A stretch of 64,000 nt of DNA from Mayfieldus sp963772265 (GTDB taxonomy: Bacteria > Actinomycetota > Thermoleophilia > Solirubrobacterales > 70-9). This document shows, piece by piece, positions 39,201-47,246 of this stretch (the stretch's first letter is position 1; the number at the start of each line of letters is the position of its first letter). The notes under the pieces are model-generated. The model had not been told where the DNA came from. It ran no database searches and saw nothing but the letters and a program-made list of their open reading frames with translations. Location of the stretch: assembly GCA_963772265.1 (NCBI GenBank), contig CAVYWS010000002.1, positions 620,001 through 684,000 of the forward strand. Direction: 5' to 3'. The position numbers were made by a program, and so were the translations under genes.

Positions 39201-39415
39201 AGACCGGGTTTCAGCAGGGCTTCTTCTCGGTCTTCGACCGTCCCAGCCGCCCCGCGGCGGGGCGCGAGATCGCCTTCCAGACCCTGGCCCGATCGCCGGA
39301 CCGTTACGTCGTGCCGGTGGGGAGCTGCGCGCAGTGGCATGGCTACGGCGGCTCACCGCTCTACCTCGCCGTGTCCCCCGACCAAGACATCTCTGGCGTG
39401 CGACTGATTCGATAG
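36245..39415 (+). CDS. Large polytopic membrane protein with C-terminal extracytoplasmic domain (function unknown)
   Basis: 1056 residues, intact. At least 12 hydrophobic helices in the first 640 residues (AISVLVAAGLATSAILALWG, LLVGFAVLVLADALIA, AAVLVLYEWYWR, IALVVSFAYAVARLRL and others) are followed by about 400 soluble residues with two blocks of extracytoplasmic beta-rich sequence. The loop TFHYGEVLAGGRLVEDGFFPWRDVVLTHGLLQD with acidic and His residues after a helix recalls GT-C glycosyltransferases that use polyprenyl-phosphate sugars. The glycan operon and the polyprenyl-P-sugar synthase-like gene at 29948 fit that idea. I do not recognise a named family; GT-C is inference. Confidence 0.6.
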   Translation: MEPSAAKIRRGEAIRIAISVLVAAGLATSAILALWGPLEVHTDVVGYPIFANFNVGNYFRLYYLGVGFFPLAALGIYLALSRWGARIGLPAAAWGGLRPAAAADPGHALDPEPPLDDAAPALRSAVSVGRTFFVGAVLGFEGGIAADSIWAGLAIGVTAYAVVAWLAARLLTDRGPWREQPFEARLAALNAVGAVLTVAGLLAVSMSTEVKVLSDGSVKHYDWFPAWLALPVGAALVALVGRYLWQARSAARLLAIERRALLLAATPVALLLLIQVMPGDLGAFDTFHYGEVLAGGRLVEDGFFPWRDVVLTHGLLQDVVYTFGEGIFGNSGWGWFAGSAVVLGPLYLVSVYYLCVYLLGRNWLLVGFAVLVLADALIAPNQFRLILWPPILLVLAALLERATRPRAIGLAALVVAQGILTPETAPAPIAVAAVLVLYEWYWRRPGTPIRAAFPRTIWVAATGIALGVAFAIYLAASGALDDYLYISTRLLHGHALSGGIPAKPNVGTISQARFDFYALAPPIALVVSFAYAVARLRLRRPFLTADWLMGATAIFVALYYTKFLSRMDTGHVYEPFVASLPLLFYILYRATATIEAALRRRWPRNPALRLTAHPLSLIAVVAIVIFDWSHLDDQVSKAPDRYRPVVAERPSIEKVGYDESFDATGFRDLERVVDAYLRPGDRLFDFSNEPALFFYLMDRDPSTRYFHVSLAISEELQRDLIDRLRRARPKLIVFDDTDSRLFGLSNWDGIPNMVRNYLVSRWILDRYRPLLTSHGHTFYARPGTPPPSRLGLDLTQMPVTGGVPFMTQQCSWGYAPSFLSGAALPPSGARGVAVRTSGVSNPKVTLTGWAADTKASAPAREVIAVAGGKIVGRTVTRIERPDLPASGLPLGFVRSGFRLQVPVAALRGRQVHLYGVAADGSVGELPAGATPPPSGSARVGERTVRLDPAAVTGHFDTTLGPPTVQLNPPHGSRWSDYRWLEIDAPKTGFQQGFFSVFDRPSRPAAGREIAFQTLARSPDRYVVPVGSCAQWHGYGGSPLYLAVSPDQDISGVRLIR

Positions 39416-39419
39416 CGCC

Positions 39420-40400
39420 GTGATCATCACCCGAACCCCACTGCGAATCACCCTCGGCGGCGGCGGCACCGACCTGCCCTCCTACTACGAACAGCGCGGC
39501 GGCGCCGTGCTCTCGGCGGCGATCGACAAGTACATCTACGTCGCCGTCAACCGCACCTTCAAGGAGGATTACTTCCTCAAGTACTCCGAGCTGGAACGGG
39601 TCGACGAGGTGCACAAGATCCAGCACCCGATCATCCGCGAGGCCCTGAAGCTTCACGACGTCGGGCCGGCCCTGGAGCTGATCAGCCTCGCCGACATCCC
39701 GGCCGGGACCGGCCTCGGCTCCTCGGGCGCCTTCACGGTCGGGGTGCTAAACACCCTCTACGCGCTGAAGCGTGAGTACATTGCGGCCGGGCCGCTCGCA
39801 GAGGAGGCCTGCCACATCGAGATCGAGCGCCTGAAGCGGGCGGTCGGCAAGCAGGACCAGTACATCGCCGCGTTCGGAGGGCTGACCAACTTCGAGTTCG
39901 AGAAGGACGGCCGGGTGCACGTCGAGCCGCTGATGATCGCCCAGGAGACGATGATGGACCTCGAGGAACGGCTGCTGCTCTTCTTCACCGGCTACGCGCG
40001 CGACGCCGAGCATATCCTCGAGGATCAGAAGTCGCGCTCCGAGAAGGGCGACGAGGAGATGCTCGCCAACCTCGACAAGGTGGCCGAGCTGGGCCGCGAG
40101 ACCAAGGAAGCGCTGGAGGCCGGCGACACGCACCGCTTCGGTGAGCTGATGGACGTCCACTGGCAGAACAAGCGCAAGCGCAGCGAGGGGATGTCCTCAG
40201 ACGCCGTCGACCGCTGGTACGAGGCGGGCAAGAACGCGGGGGCGATCGGCGGCAAGCTGGTCGGCGCCGGGGCCGGGGGATTCCTCCTCTTCTACGCCGA
40301 GGACCAGGGCTCGCTGCGCAAGGCGATGGCGAACGAGGGGCTGGGCGAGATCCGCTTCTCCTTCGACCACGACGGATCCCGCCTCGTCGTCAGAGACTGA
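39420..40400 (+). CDS. hddA: D-glycero-alpha-D-manno-heptose 7-phosphate kinase (GHMP), HddA-like
   Basis: 326 residues, intact. Makes heptose 1,7-bisphosphate from heptose 7-phosphate and ATP. The N-terminal TRTPLRITLGGGGTDLPSYYEQRGG is characteristic of the HddA/fucokinase group of GHMP kinases. The ATP loop is IPAGTGLGSSGAFTVGVLN near residue 102, and GGKLVGAGAGGFLLFY is GHMP motif 3. The alpha configuration implied by HddA separates this GDP route from the ADP-heptose (HldE) route of LPS. The start is GTG 39420, and the stop TGA overlaps the hddC ATG at 40400. Confidence 0.89.
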   Translation: MIITRTPLRITLGGGGTDLPSYYEQRGGAVLSAAIDKYIYVAVNRTFKEDYFLKYSELERVDEVHKIQHPIIREALKLHDVGPALELISLADIPAGTGLGSSGAFTVGVLNTLYALKREYIAAGPLAEEACHIEIERLKRAVGKQDQYIAAFGGLTNFEFEKDGRVHVEPLMIAQETMMDLEERLLLFFTGYARDAEHILEDQKSRSEKGDEEMLANLDKVAELGRETKEALEAGDTHRFGELMDVHWQNKRKRSEGMSSDAVDRWYEAGKNAGAIGGKLVGAGAGGFLLFYAEDQGSLRKAMANEGLGEIRFSFDHDGSRLVVRD

Positions 40401-41116
40401 TGCTCCAGTGCGTGGTCCTGGCGGGCGGGATCGGCACCCGCATGCGCCCGCGGACCGAGCAGGTGCCGAAGGCGCTGCTGCCGGTGCTCGAGCGCCCATT
40501 CGCCGACTGGCAGCTCGAGCTGCTGGCGGAGCATGGTGTCGAGCGGGTGCTCTACAGCGTCGGCTACCGCGGCGAGATGATCCGCGAACACGTCGGCGAC
40601 GGCGACCGCTTCGGGCTCGAGGTCAGCTACGTCGACGAGGGCGAGCACCTGCGCGGCACCGGCGGGGCCCTGCGCCTGGCCTACGACCTCGGGGAGCTGG
40701 AGGGAGCCTTCTTCGTGCTCTACGGCGACTCATACCTGCCGATCGATCTGCGCGAGGTCGAAACGGCCTGGCGCCGTACCGAGCTGTCGGCGCTGATGAC
40801 GGTGTTTCGTAACGAGGACCGCTGGGGCGACAGCAACGCGATCTACGGCGACGGGCGGGTAGTGCTGTTCGACAAGTCGCGCCCTGCCGACCGGGTCGAG
40901 GAGATGCACTGGATCGACTACGGGCTATCTGCGCTCGACCGTGACCTGGTCGAGGGGATCCCCGCCGAGGGCGTCAACGACCTCGCCGACCTGATGCGCG
41001 ACCTCAGCCGCGAGGGCCAGCTCGCCGGCCTGGAGGTCTCGCAGCGCTTCTACGAGGGCGGCTCGCCGGAAGGGCTGCGTGACCTCGAGCAATACCTGAG
41101 GCAGCGCTCCGGCTAG
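40400..41116 (+). CDS. hddC: Sugar-1-phosphate nucleotidyltransferase, HddC-like (GDP-heptose)
   Basis: 238 residues, intact. The nucleotidyltransferase signature QCVVLAGGIGTRMRPRTEQVPKALLPV is at the N-terminus; GTGGALRLAYDL and FFVLYGDSYLPIDL provide the nucleotide and metal sites. The length and order after hddA match D-glycero-alpha-D-manno-heptose 1-phosphate guanylyltransferase. GTP rather than another NTP is inferred from the pathway. It is the last gene of the 15.5-kb run and overlaps the convergent secreted protein by 4 bases. Confidence 0.85.
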   Translation: MLQCVVLAGGIGTRMRPRTEQVPKALLPVLERPFADWQLELLAEHGVERVLYSVGYRGEMIREHVGDGDRFGLEVSYVDEGEHLRGTGGALRLAYDLGELEGAFFVLYGDSYLPIDLREVETAWRRTELSALMTVFRNEDRWGDSNAIYGDGRVVLFDKSRPADRVEEMHWIDYGLSALDRDLVEGIPAEGVNDLADLMRDLSREGQLAGLEVSQRFYEGGSPEGLRDLEQYLRQRSG

Positions 41117-41967
41117 TCGTTCTTGACCAGCTTGACGCGCTTGGTCTGCGTGTTCGAAGCCCCCGGCAGACCGCCGGCGGGTCTGAAATCGACCTTCACT
41201 TTCACCTTCACCTTGCCCGTCCTGTTGAGCTTGCGCCTCGCCCATCCCTTCGCTTTGACCAACAGCTTCACCGTGCCGGCAGCGCTGACGGTCCTGCTGG
41301 CGGCCGCCCGCCGGGAAGACCGCTGTCTCTTCACCGACCTGCCCCTCAGGGTCAGCGTCCCGGGGCCGGGGACGCTCACCGAGAGCCTCGCCGTGCCCTT
41401 GTGGCGGTTGCGCTTCACCCTGCCGAGGGTGTCGGTCGCGACGTCGGCGTTGAACCCGACCTCGAGGCCGTTGGCGGGGCCGAGCGCGGTGCCAGTCGCG
41501 CCGTCGGCGAGCTGCGAGGTGTAGAAGAGATAGCTCGAGCCCGAGACGCTGCGCCCGCCCAGCTTGTCGCCCCCCTGGCTGTTGTCGATCGCGATCGTCT
41601 GCCCGGCGGCGATCGGGAGAGTGACCGGCAGGACGTGGATCCCGGTCCCGGAGGCGGCCTGGAAGGGACCGGTGCCGGCGCCGGTGTAGGTCTTGCCCGA
41701 GACCGGGGTGAGGACGCGGAGCCGGTAAGGCCCGCCGACCGGGTCGCGCAGGCGCCAGCGCACGATCGTCCCGGTCACCGGAGAAGTGGCGTGGGCGCCG
41801 GGCTCTGCCAGCGTCTGGTTGAACAGGGTCAGAGGGTCCGAGAAACCCTGCTGGGTGAAGGTCCCGGTCAGCGGGCTGCCCACGGTGACGACCTCCGCCC
41901 CGGCGCTGCCGGCGCCGAGCAGGCCGAGCCCCAGCGCAGCGATCGTGATCGCAAGCGGCCTTCTCAT
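41113..41967 (-). CDS. Secreted protein with Lys/Val-rich C-terminal module
   Basis: 284 residues, intact. Signal peptide RRPLAITIAALGLGLLGAGSAGA at the N-terminus. Residues 25-165 form an unassigned beta-rich domain (TQQGFSDPLTLFNQTLAEPG, LPIAAGQTIAIDNSQGGDK). The last 110 residues carry VPGPGTLTLRGRSVKRQ, a run of KVKVKVKVDF and the ending TQTKRVKLVKND. The same C-terminal module is found in the next gene, on a different N-terminal domain. Probable wall or surface location; function unknown. Confidence 0.75.
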   Translation of the reverse strand: MRRPLAITIAALGLGLLGAGSAGAEVVTVGSPLTGTFTQQGFSDPLTLFNQTLAEPGAHATSPVTGTIVRWRLRDPVGGPYRLRVLTPVSGKTYTGAGTGPFQAASGTGIHVLPVTLPIAAGQTIAIDNSQGGDKLGGRSVSGSSYLFYTSQLADGATGTALGPANGLEVGFNADVATDTLGRVKRNRHKGTARLSVSVPGPGTLTLRGRSVKRQRSSRRAAASRTVSAAGTVKLLVKAKGWARRKLNRTGKVKVKVKVDFRPAGGLPGASNTQTKRVKLVKND

Positions 41968-41977
41968 TCGCAGAAGG

Positions 41978-42916
41978 CTAGGCGGTCTTGACCAGCTTTA
42001 CGCGCTTGGTCTGCGTCTCGGGGCTGCCGCCGCTCGGCGTGTAGGTCACCTTGACCTTGACCTTCGCCTTGCCACGGGCCTTGAGCTTCTTCTTGGTCTT
42101 GCCCTTGGCCTTGACCTTCAGCTTGACGATGCCCGGCCGCGGCGACGGCGCGGGCTCGCCGTGGCCCGGGCGGCGCCGCTCGGCCGCTGCGCCTTCACGC
42201 CCTTGCCCTTCAGGGACAGCGTGCCGGGCCCGGGGACGTTGACGGCGAGCGTCGCCGTTCCCTTGCGCTTGTTCTTCTTGACGCGCCCGAAGCTGAACTT
42301 GTTGGTAGCTGACGATCTCGAGCGTCCAGCCACCGATGTTGCCCGGGTTGCCGTCCTGGGAGTCGTTGACGAAGAGGCGCCAGTCGCCCTCGGGATTGGT
42401 GCCGTTGAAGTCGGCCAGCGGGTGCCGTTCGGAGGGTCGTCGGCCGGGTTGGGGTAGTTGTCGTTGGTTTGCGGGACACCGCAGGTCGGGGTGTCGTTGT
42501 CGAACGGCTGGTAGGTGCCCGAGGTCAGCGCGTGCGCCGCTCGGGATCGGCCCGGCGGCCTGGTCGTCGAAGCTCAGCTCGAGGTTGGAGACGCTGGCGG
42601 TGCAGGCTGGGGAACCGGAGAGCGCCGTTGGGAAGGTCGGACATCAGGACCACGCTCTGGCCCTCGGGGCCGACCAGCAGCACGTCGAGCTCCGGAGGGC
42701 CTCAGCACCGTGAAGCCGTGCAGGCTCACGTTGACGTCGACGACGTTGCGCAGTCCGGAGACCGCGATCGTCGAGGGATAGGGTTGGCGGGACCCTGGAT
42801 GATCCCGGACAGCGCGAATGATTTCCTTCTTGTTGAAGGTCGCGGCGCTCGGCCGAGCTCAGCGGAACCAGGGCCAGCAGCCCTGCCAGCACGAGCGCCA
42901 ATCGAAGTCGCTTCAT
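41978..42916 (-). CDS. Secreted P-domain-like protein with shared C-terminal module, multiply frameshifted
   Basis: About 310 residues when rebuilt. Signal peptide MKRLRLALVLAGLLALVPLS; then TIAVSGLRNVVDVNVSLHGF and, later, DFNGTNPEGDWRLFVNDSQDG followed by GNIGGWTLEI, which is the pattern of the proprotein-convertase P-domain often found on bacterial secreted proteins. The C-terminus repeats the module of the neighbouring gene: VPGPGTLSLKGKGVKAQ, KVKVKVTYTPSGGSP and TQTKRVKLVKTA. At least five one-base breaks. No protease domain is present. Confidence 0.66.
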
Positions 42917-42990
42917 CCCTCCCACGGGACCGCGACCCTACGACGCCGGCTCGCCGCCGTCAATCGTCGTTATTCGGGCAAATCGGCGCC

Positions 42991-44533
42991 CTAGTAGGCG
43001 CCCTTGCGCTGCAGCACCGCGGGAACGGTCTTGAGCAGGATCACCAGGTCGAGCAGCACCGACCAGCGCTCCAGATAGAGGAAGTCGAGGCGCACCATGT
43101 CGTCGAAGTCGAGGTCGGAGCGTCCCGAGACCTGCCAGAGCCCGGTGATCCCGGGCAGCACCAGGTAGCGGCGGCGGTGCCAGTCGGCGAGCAGCTCGTC
43201 GTCGCGCAGCGGCAGCGGCCGCGGGCCGACCAGGCTCATCTCGCCGCGCAGGACGTTGATCAGCTGCGGCAGCTCGTCGAGCGAGAAGCGGCGCAGCAGC
43301 CTGCCGACCGGGGTCACCCGCGGGTCGTCGCGGATCTTGAACAGGGCGCCGGTCTTCTCGTTCAGCCCCTCGAGCTCGTCCTGGCGGTCCTCGGCGTCCT
43401 GGTACATGGTGCGGAACTTCAGGCAGTCGAACGGCACTCCGCCGATCCCCGGGCCGCGGGCTTCGGTGCAGGACCGGCCCGCGGCTGGTCAGCCTGATCA
43501 GCAGCGCGATCAGCGTCATCAGCGGCGCCGCGACCAGCAGCAGCAGCGCGGCGCCGAGGAAGTCGAAGCTGCGCTTGATCACGAAGTCGAAGCCCTCCAG
43601 CACCGGCGGCTTCACCTCCAAGAGCGGCACGCCCTCGCCGGGCACCAGCTCGGTGCGGCGGGTCAGCACCTCCATCGTCGTCGGCGCCACCCAGACCCGC
43701 ACGCCCTCGGTGCGGCAGCGGTCGACCAGCTCGACGGCGCGGTCCTGGGGGAAGTCGGGGTCGACGATGATCAGCTCCTCGATCGCGTGCTGGTCGATCC
43801 GCTCGCGAAGCTCCGAGAGGTCGCCGAGATCGGTGAGCCCGGATTCGGAGCCGCCATCGACGGCGAAGAAGCCGACCGGGTCGAGGCGGTCGTGGGAGTA
43901 CTGAAGCGCGTGGGCGACCTCGACGATCCGGTGCCCTGTTCCGACCAGCACCGCGCGGCGGCGGTAGCCGAGCCGGTCGAGGATCCGCCCGCTGCCGACC
44001 TCGTAGAGGTAGCGCAGGCTGGCGATGTAGATCGAGCCGAAGATCAGGCTGCCGTAGAACAACCAGTAGCTCTGGAACTCGTTGCCGGTCACGAGCGCGA
44101 AGATCAGCGAGATCACCGTGACCTGGAACAGCGTCGCGATCACCCGCGCCAGCCCGGGCCGCGTCTCGCGGGCGCCGTATAGACCGGCGCGCGCGAACAG
44201 CAGCACCATCACCAGGTAGGCGAAGGGCAGGTAGTCCATCGTCCCCGAGAGCACCGCGTGGGCGTGATAGCCCTCCTTCAGCGCCGCCTTGATCGCCAGC
44301 GCGGTCCAGATCGCGCCGAAGGTGCCGAGAAGGTCGAGCGAGAGCAGGGCGACGACCCGGCCCACCTTGCGGTAGGTGCTGCCGGCGGTGAGCGTCTGCA
44401 CGAACCAGGGGACCTTGCGGGCCCGGATGTCGCGGCCGCCCTCCAGCAGCGCGAGCAGATCGGTGCGTGGGGACGATGCCTTGCGGCTGGTGCTCGTTGC
44501 CTCAGGGGCAGATTTGAGGGGGCTTGTCGGCAC
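42991..44533 (-). CDS. Polyprenyl-phosphate sugar-1-phosphate transferase (exopolysaccharide type), frameshifted once
   Basis: About 514 residues. Likely starts glycan assembly by moving a sugar-1-phosphate onto undecaprenyl phosphate. The N-terminal half has four membrane helices and a CoA-binding-like/Rossmann domain (GYRRRAVLVGTGHRIVEVAHAL, IEELIIVDPDFPQDRAVELV), as in WbaP/CpsE-like proteins. The C-terminal catalytic domain starts VIKRSFDFLGAALLLLVAAPLM, breaks at about 43465, and resumes FDCLKFRTMYQDAE, RRFSLDELPQLINVL and LPGITGLWQVSGRSDLDFDD. Start ATG 44531-44533. It probably serves the glycan cluster on the other strand. Confidence 0.9.
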
Positions 44534-44667
44534 TGAAACCCCTAGCGCTGATCAAGACTCGCAGAAAGGCGGATAGTTGCGCTCGCTGTCTGAAATCGCA
44601 TGAACCCGGGATCCTTGTCCTACGGACGAATGGACGACGACCCCAAACCCCAATCAAGACCAGTTTA

Positions 44668-44683
44668 GTCGCAAAGCGCGGAC
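44668..44683 (-). promoter_or_regulatory. Promoter-proximal motif copy A
   Basis: On the minus strand, upstream of the sugar transferase start (44533), the sequence GTCCGCGCTTTGCGAC matches closely GTCCGGACTTTGCGAC upstream of the UDP-xylose synthase-like gene (45762-45777) and is related to GGACTTGCGGC in both arms of the repeat at 53644-53807. Flanks also resemble copy B: GCAAACTC lies upstream of both. The rest of the 44534-44724 gap holds no gene that I can see. Confidence 0.35.
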
Positions 44684-44724
44684 GACCCGGGCACGCCTGC
44701 CCGGCCGAAACCCCGAGTTTGCGG

Positions 44725-45672
44725 CTATTCAGGGGCTCCGGCGAGCTGCTCGACGCCGGCCAGCTCGATCGTTCGGCGCAGCCCGTCGCGCAGGCCGACG
44801 GTCGGCTCCCAACCCAGCAGGTCGCGGGCGCGGCTGATGTCGGGCTGGCGCACCTTGGGGTCGTCGACCGGCAGCGCCTCGTGGACGATCTCCGAGCGCG
44901 AGCCCGAGACCTCGATCACCGCCTTGGCCAGCTCCAGCAGCGAGTACTCGTCGGGGTTGCCGATGTTGACCGGCAGGTGCACGTCGGACTCGGCGAGCGC
45001 GATCAGGCCGCGGATCTCGTCGTCGACGTAACAGAAGGAGCGGGTCTGGCTGCCGTCGCCGAACACCGTCAGCGGGCGGTCCTGAAGCGCCTGGCGCAGG
45101 AAGGTCGGGATCGCCCGCCCGTCGTGGGGGCGCATGCGGGGGCCGTAGGTGTTGAAGATCCGCGCGATGCAGGTGTTGACGCCCTGCTGGCGGTGGTAGG
45201 CCATCGTCAGCGCCTCGGCGTAGCGCTTGGCCTCGTCATAGACGCCGCGCGGGCCAATCGGGTTGACGTTTCCCCAGTAGTCCTCCGACTGGGGATGGAT
45301 CTCGGGGTCGCCGTAGACCTCGGAGGTGGAGGAGATCAGAAAGCGGGCGCGCTTGCACTTGGCGACGCCGAGCATGTGGTGGGTGCCGTAGGAGCCGACC
45401 TTGAGCGTGTGCAGCGGCAGGCGCAGGTAGTCGATCGGGCTGGCCGGCGAGGCGAGGTGATAGACGAAGTCGACCGGCTCGTCGATCTGCACGAACTCGG
45501 TGATGTCGTGGTTGGCGAAGCTGAAGCGCTCGTCGCGGATGTGCTCGATGTTGGCGAGCGAGCCGGTCTCGAGGTTGTCGACGCAGATCACCCGGTGGCC
45601 GCGCTCGAGCAGCGCCTCGCATAGGTGCGAGCCGAGAAAGCCGGCGCCTCCGGTGACGACGCAGGTGCTCAT
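44725..45672 (-). CDS. UDP-glucuronate decarboxylase-like (UDP-xylose synthase) SDR
   Basis: 315 residues, intact. NAD site VVTGGAGFLGSHLCEALLERG; HLASPASPIDYLRLPLHTLKV and ISSTSEVYGDPEIHPQ with the YDEAKRYAEALTMAYHRQ triad are diagnostic of UXS-type decarboxylases (the ASPxxY and YDExKR motifs). ARIFNTYGPRMRPHDGR and DGSQTRSFCYVDD follow. It would supply UDP-xylose, probably for the glycan cluster. Start ATG 45670-45672. It reads towards the sugar transferase gene after a 191-base gap. Confidence 0.9.
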   Translation of the reverse strand: MSTCVVTGGAGFLGSHLCEALLERGHRVICVDNLETGSLANIEHIRDERFSFANHDITEFVQIDEPVDFVYHLASPASPIDYLRLPLHTLKVGSYGTHHMLGVAKCKRARFLISSTSEVYGDPEIHPQSEDYWGNVNPIGPRGVYDEAKRYAEALTMAYHRQQGVNTCIARIFNTYGPRMRPHDGRAIPTFLRQALQDRPLTVFGDGSQTRSFCYVDDEIRGLIALAESDVHLPVNIGNPDEYSLLELAKAVIEVSGSRSEIVHEALPVDDPKVRQPDISRARDLLGWEPTVGLRDGLRRTIELAGVEQLAGAPE

Positions 45673-45761
45673 CGGGTGTGGGCGGGGGTCGGGGTCATCG
45701 CGAAGTGATGGTAGTGAGGGTCTTCGGCTCGCGACGCGGTTCCCCTAGCGCGGCAAGTTCG

Positions 45762-45777
45762 GTCGCAAAGTCCGGAC
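45762..45777 (-). promoter_or_regulatory. Promoter-proximal motif copy B
   Basis: GTCCGGACTTTGCGAC on the minus strand, about 90 bases upstream of the UDP-xylose synthase-like start. Copy A (44668-44683) differs mainly by one base in GTCCG[C/G]. The downstream flank GACCGAACTTG parallels GACTAAACTGG at copy A. Suggests common control of the two envelope-sugar genes; the binding factor is unknown. Confidence 0.35.
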
Positions 45778-45792
45778 AAGGCGTGCCCGCCG

Positions 45793-45824
45793 GCAAATTG
45801 CTCAACGGAGTTTGCCCAATTTGC
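45793..45824. repeat. Inverted repeat GCAAATTG/CAATTTGC upstream of the sigma-factor gene
   Basis: Perfect 8-bp arms (45793-45800 and 45817-45824) separated by 16 bases, in the 263-base gap between the UDP-xylose synthase-like gene and the sigma-factor fusion gene, which diverge. AT-rich arms stand out in this GC-rich sequence and could be an operator for either gene or an RNA hairpin in the sigma-factor leader. Confidence 0.4.
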
Positions 45825-45935
45825 GAACAGCGGCTGGGGAGAGTACGTGCGTCTCTTGCACTTAGCGGCAAGGATCACATGTACGGAGTCGGGGCCCTTG
45901 GCGGTGTCCCACCCCAGGAAATCGAACAGTCGGAA

Positions 45936-47246
45936 ATGGGAGATAGGGAGTCGAACCGAGCGGTGGACGTCGGCCGGGTCGCCGACGCCGGGCTGGCCTC
46001 GCGCAAGCGGGCCGCGATCGAGCTGATCCGCCGTCACGAGCGCACCCTGCGGCGCACCGCAGGTCGTTATTCGCTCTGCGCCGACGACGCCGAGGACGCG
46101 CTTCAGCGTGCCCTCGAGATCCTGCTGATCAAGGCCCCGACCTCGGACCAACGGGAGCTGATCAGATGGATGCAGACGGTCACCAAGCACGAAGCGCTCG
46201 CTGTGCGCAAGAACCGAGAGCGCACGCTGGCGAGTCCCGGGCCGCCAAGCCAAGCCGAGGAGAGCGACTGGGTTCAGCTGATCCCGTCGGAAAAGGACGG
46301 GCCGGCTGACAACGCGGAGCGCCGCGAACGCATCGGTCGCGCTCGCGAGGCACTCGGCGCGCTCAAGCCCCAGGAGCTCAGGGCCCTCACCCTGCTGGCC
46401 CAGGGCTACTCCTACTCGGAGATCACCGAGCTCACCGGTTGGACCTACACGAAGGTGAACCGTTGCCTCGCCGAGGGCCGGCAGCGCTTTCGGGCGGTGC
46501 TGGGTGCGATCGAGGAGGGGCGAAGATGCGAGGAGCTGGCGCCCTCACTCTCGACCTTCGTCGACGGGGAGGCCACCGCCACCGAGAGCGCTCAGCTACG
46601 GGCACACCTGCGCGAGTGCAGCCCCTGCCGCGCCAAGATGAGGGCCTTCCGCGCCGCACCACGGGCTGCCGCGGCCCTGGTGCCCATTGCCCCGGCCGGG
46701 AAATCGCTGGGCGGTCGACTCCACGACCTCGTCGCGGCCGCGCATTCGCGCCTGCCCGGAAGAACCGGGGCAGCCGACGCGGCCGTGGGTCAGCTGGCGG
46801 CGGCCGGAGGTAGCCGGGGCACCGGCATGGCCGTCGCCGCCAAGGTTCTCGCGGCATGCCTGGGAACCGCCGGCGGGACCGCTGCCTGTGTCGCCGCTGG
46901 CGTTGTCCCTCCGGTTCAGATCGGACCGCAGGGTGGATCAGCAGCCGAGGCGAGCCGGACGGCTGATCGGACCCCGACTCGAATCGCGGAGGCCGAGCCG
47001 ACGATCGCCGCATCGCTGCCCGCCCCGGCACCGGAGCCCTCCCAGCCAACACCGCCGCCGGCAGCGGCTCCCGATCCCGAGCCACCCTCGGAGCCGGCGC
47101 CGACGCCCGCCGAGTTCACTCCCGAGGCTGTGCCCGGGGCGGCGGTCGCGCACGCGAGCACTGCCACGGAGTTCGGCGGCCCCCCGGGTGGCGGTGGAAG
47201 TGGCGGCTCCGCATCGACGGTCCAGGGAGCGGAGTTCGGCCCATGA
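45936..47246 (+). CDS. Sigma-70-like factor fused to zinc-finger anti-sigma, membrane and Pro-rich domains
   Basis: About 436 residues, intact. Residues 1-190 form an ECF-type sigma factor: RKRAAIELIRRHERTLRRTA and DDAEDALQRALEILL (region 2), ALKPQELRALTLLAQGYSYSEITELTGWTYTKVNRCLAEGR (region 4 helix-turn-helix; described, not contiguous with other motifs). Next is a zf-HC2-like segment, LSTFVDGEATATE and HLRECSPCRAKMRAF (HxxxCxxC). A hydrophobic helix (AAKVLAACLGTAGG) and a long Pro/Ala/Glu tail follow. Start ATG 45936 is chosen because residues upstream look non-coding. Its TGA overlaps the ATG of the secreted protein gene. Confidence 0.82.
   Translation: MGDRESNRAVDVGRVADAGLASRKRAAIELIRRHERTLRRTAGRYSLCADDAEDALQRALEILLIKAPTSDQRELIRWMQTVTKHEALAVRKNRERTLASPGPPSQAEESDWVQLIPSEKDGPADNAERRERIGRAREALGALKPQELRALTLLAQGYSYSEITELTGWTYTKVNRCLAEGRQRFRAVLGAIEEGRRCEELAPSLSTFVDGEATATESAQLRAHLRECSPCRAKMRAFRAAPRAAAALVPIAPAGKSLGGRLHDLVAAAHSRLPGRTGAADAAVGQLAAAGGSRGTGMAVAAKVLAACLGTAGGTAACVAAGVVPPVQIGPQGGSAAEASRTADRTPTRIAEAEPTIAASLPAPAPEPSQPTPPPAAAPDPEPPSEPAPTPAEFTPEAVPGAAVAHASTATEFGGPPGGGGSGGSASTVQGAEFGP

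Noticed and set aside
32611..41116. Lipopolysaccharide core heptose pathway
   Set aside because: The kinase is HddA type with a separate nucleotidyltransferase, and no HldE, HldD or Waa genes are present.
44725..45624. Plus-strand open frames such as 44524-45624 and other 200-500 residue open frames opposite real genes
   Set aside because: These are high-GC shadow frames rich in Arg, Ala, Asp and Val with no domain, lying opposite clear genes.
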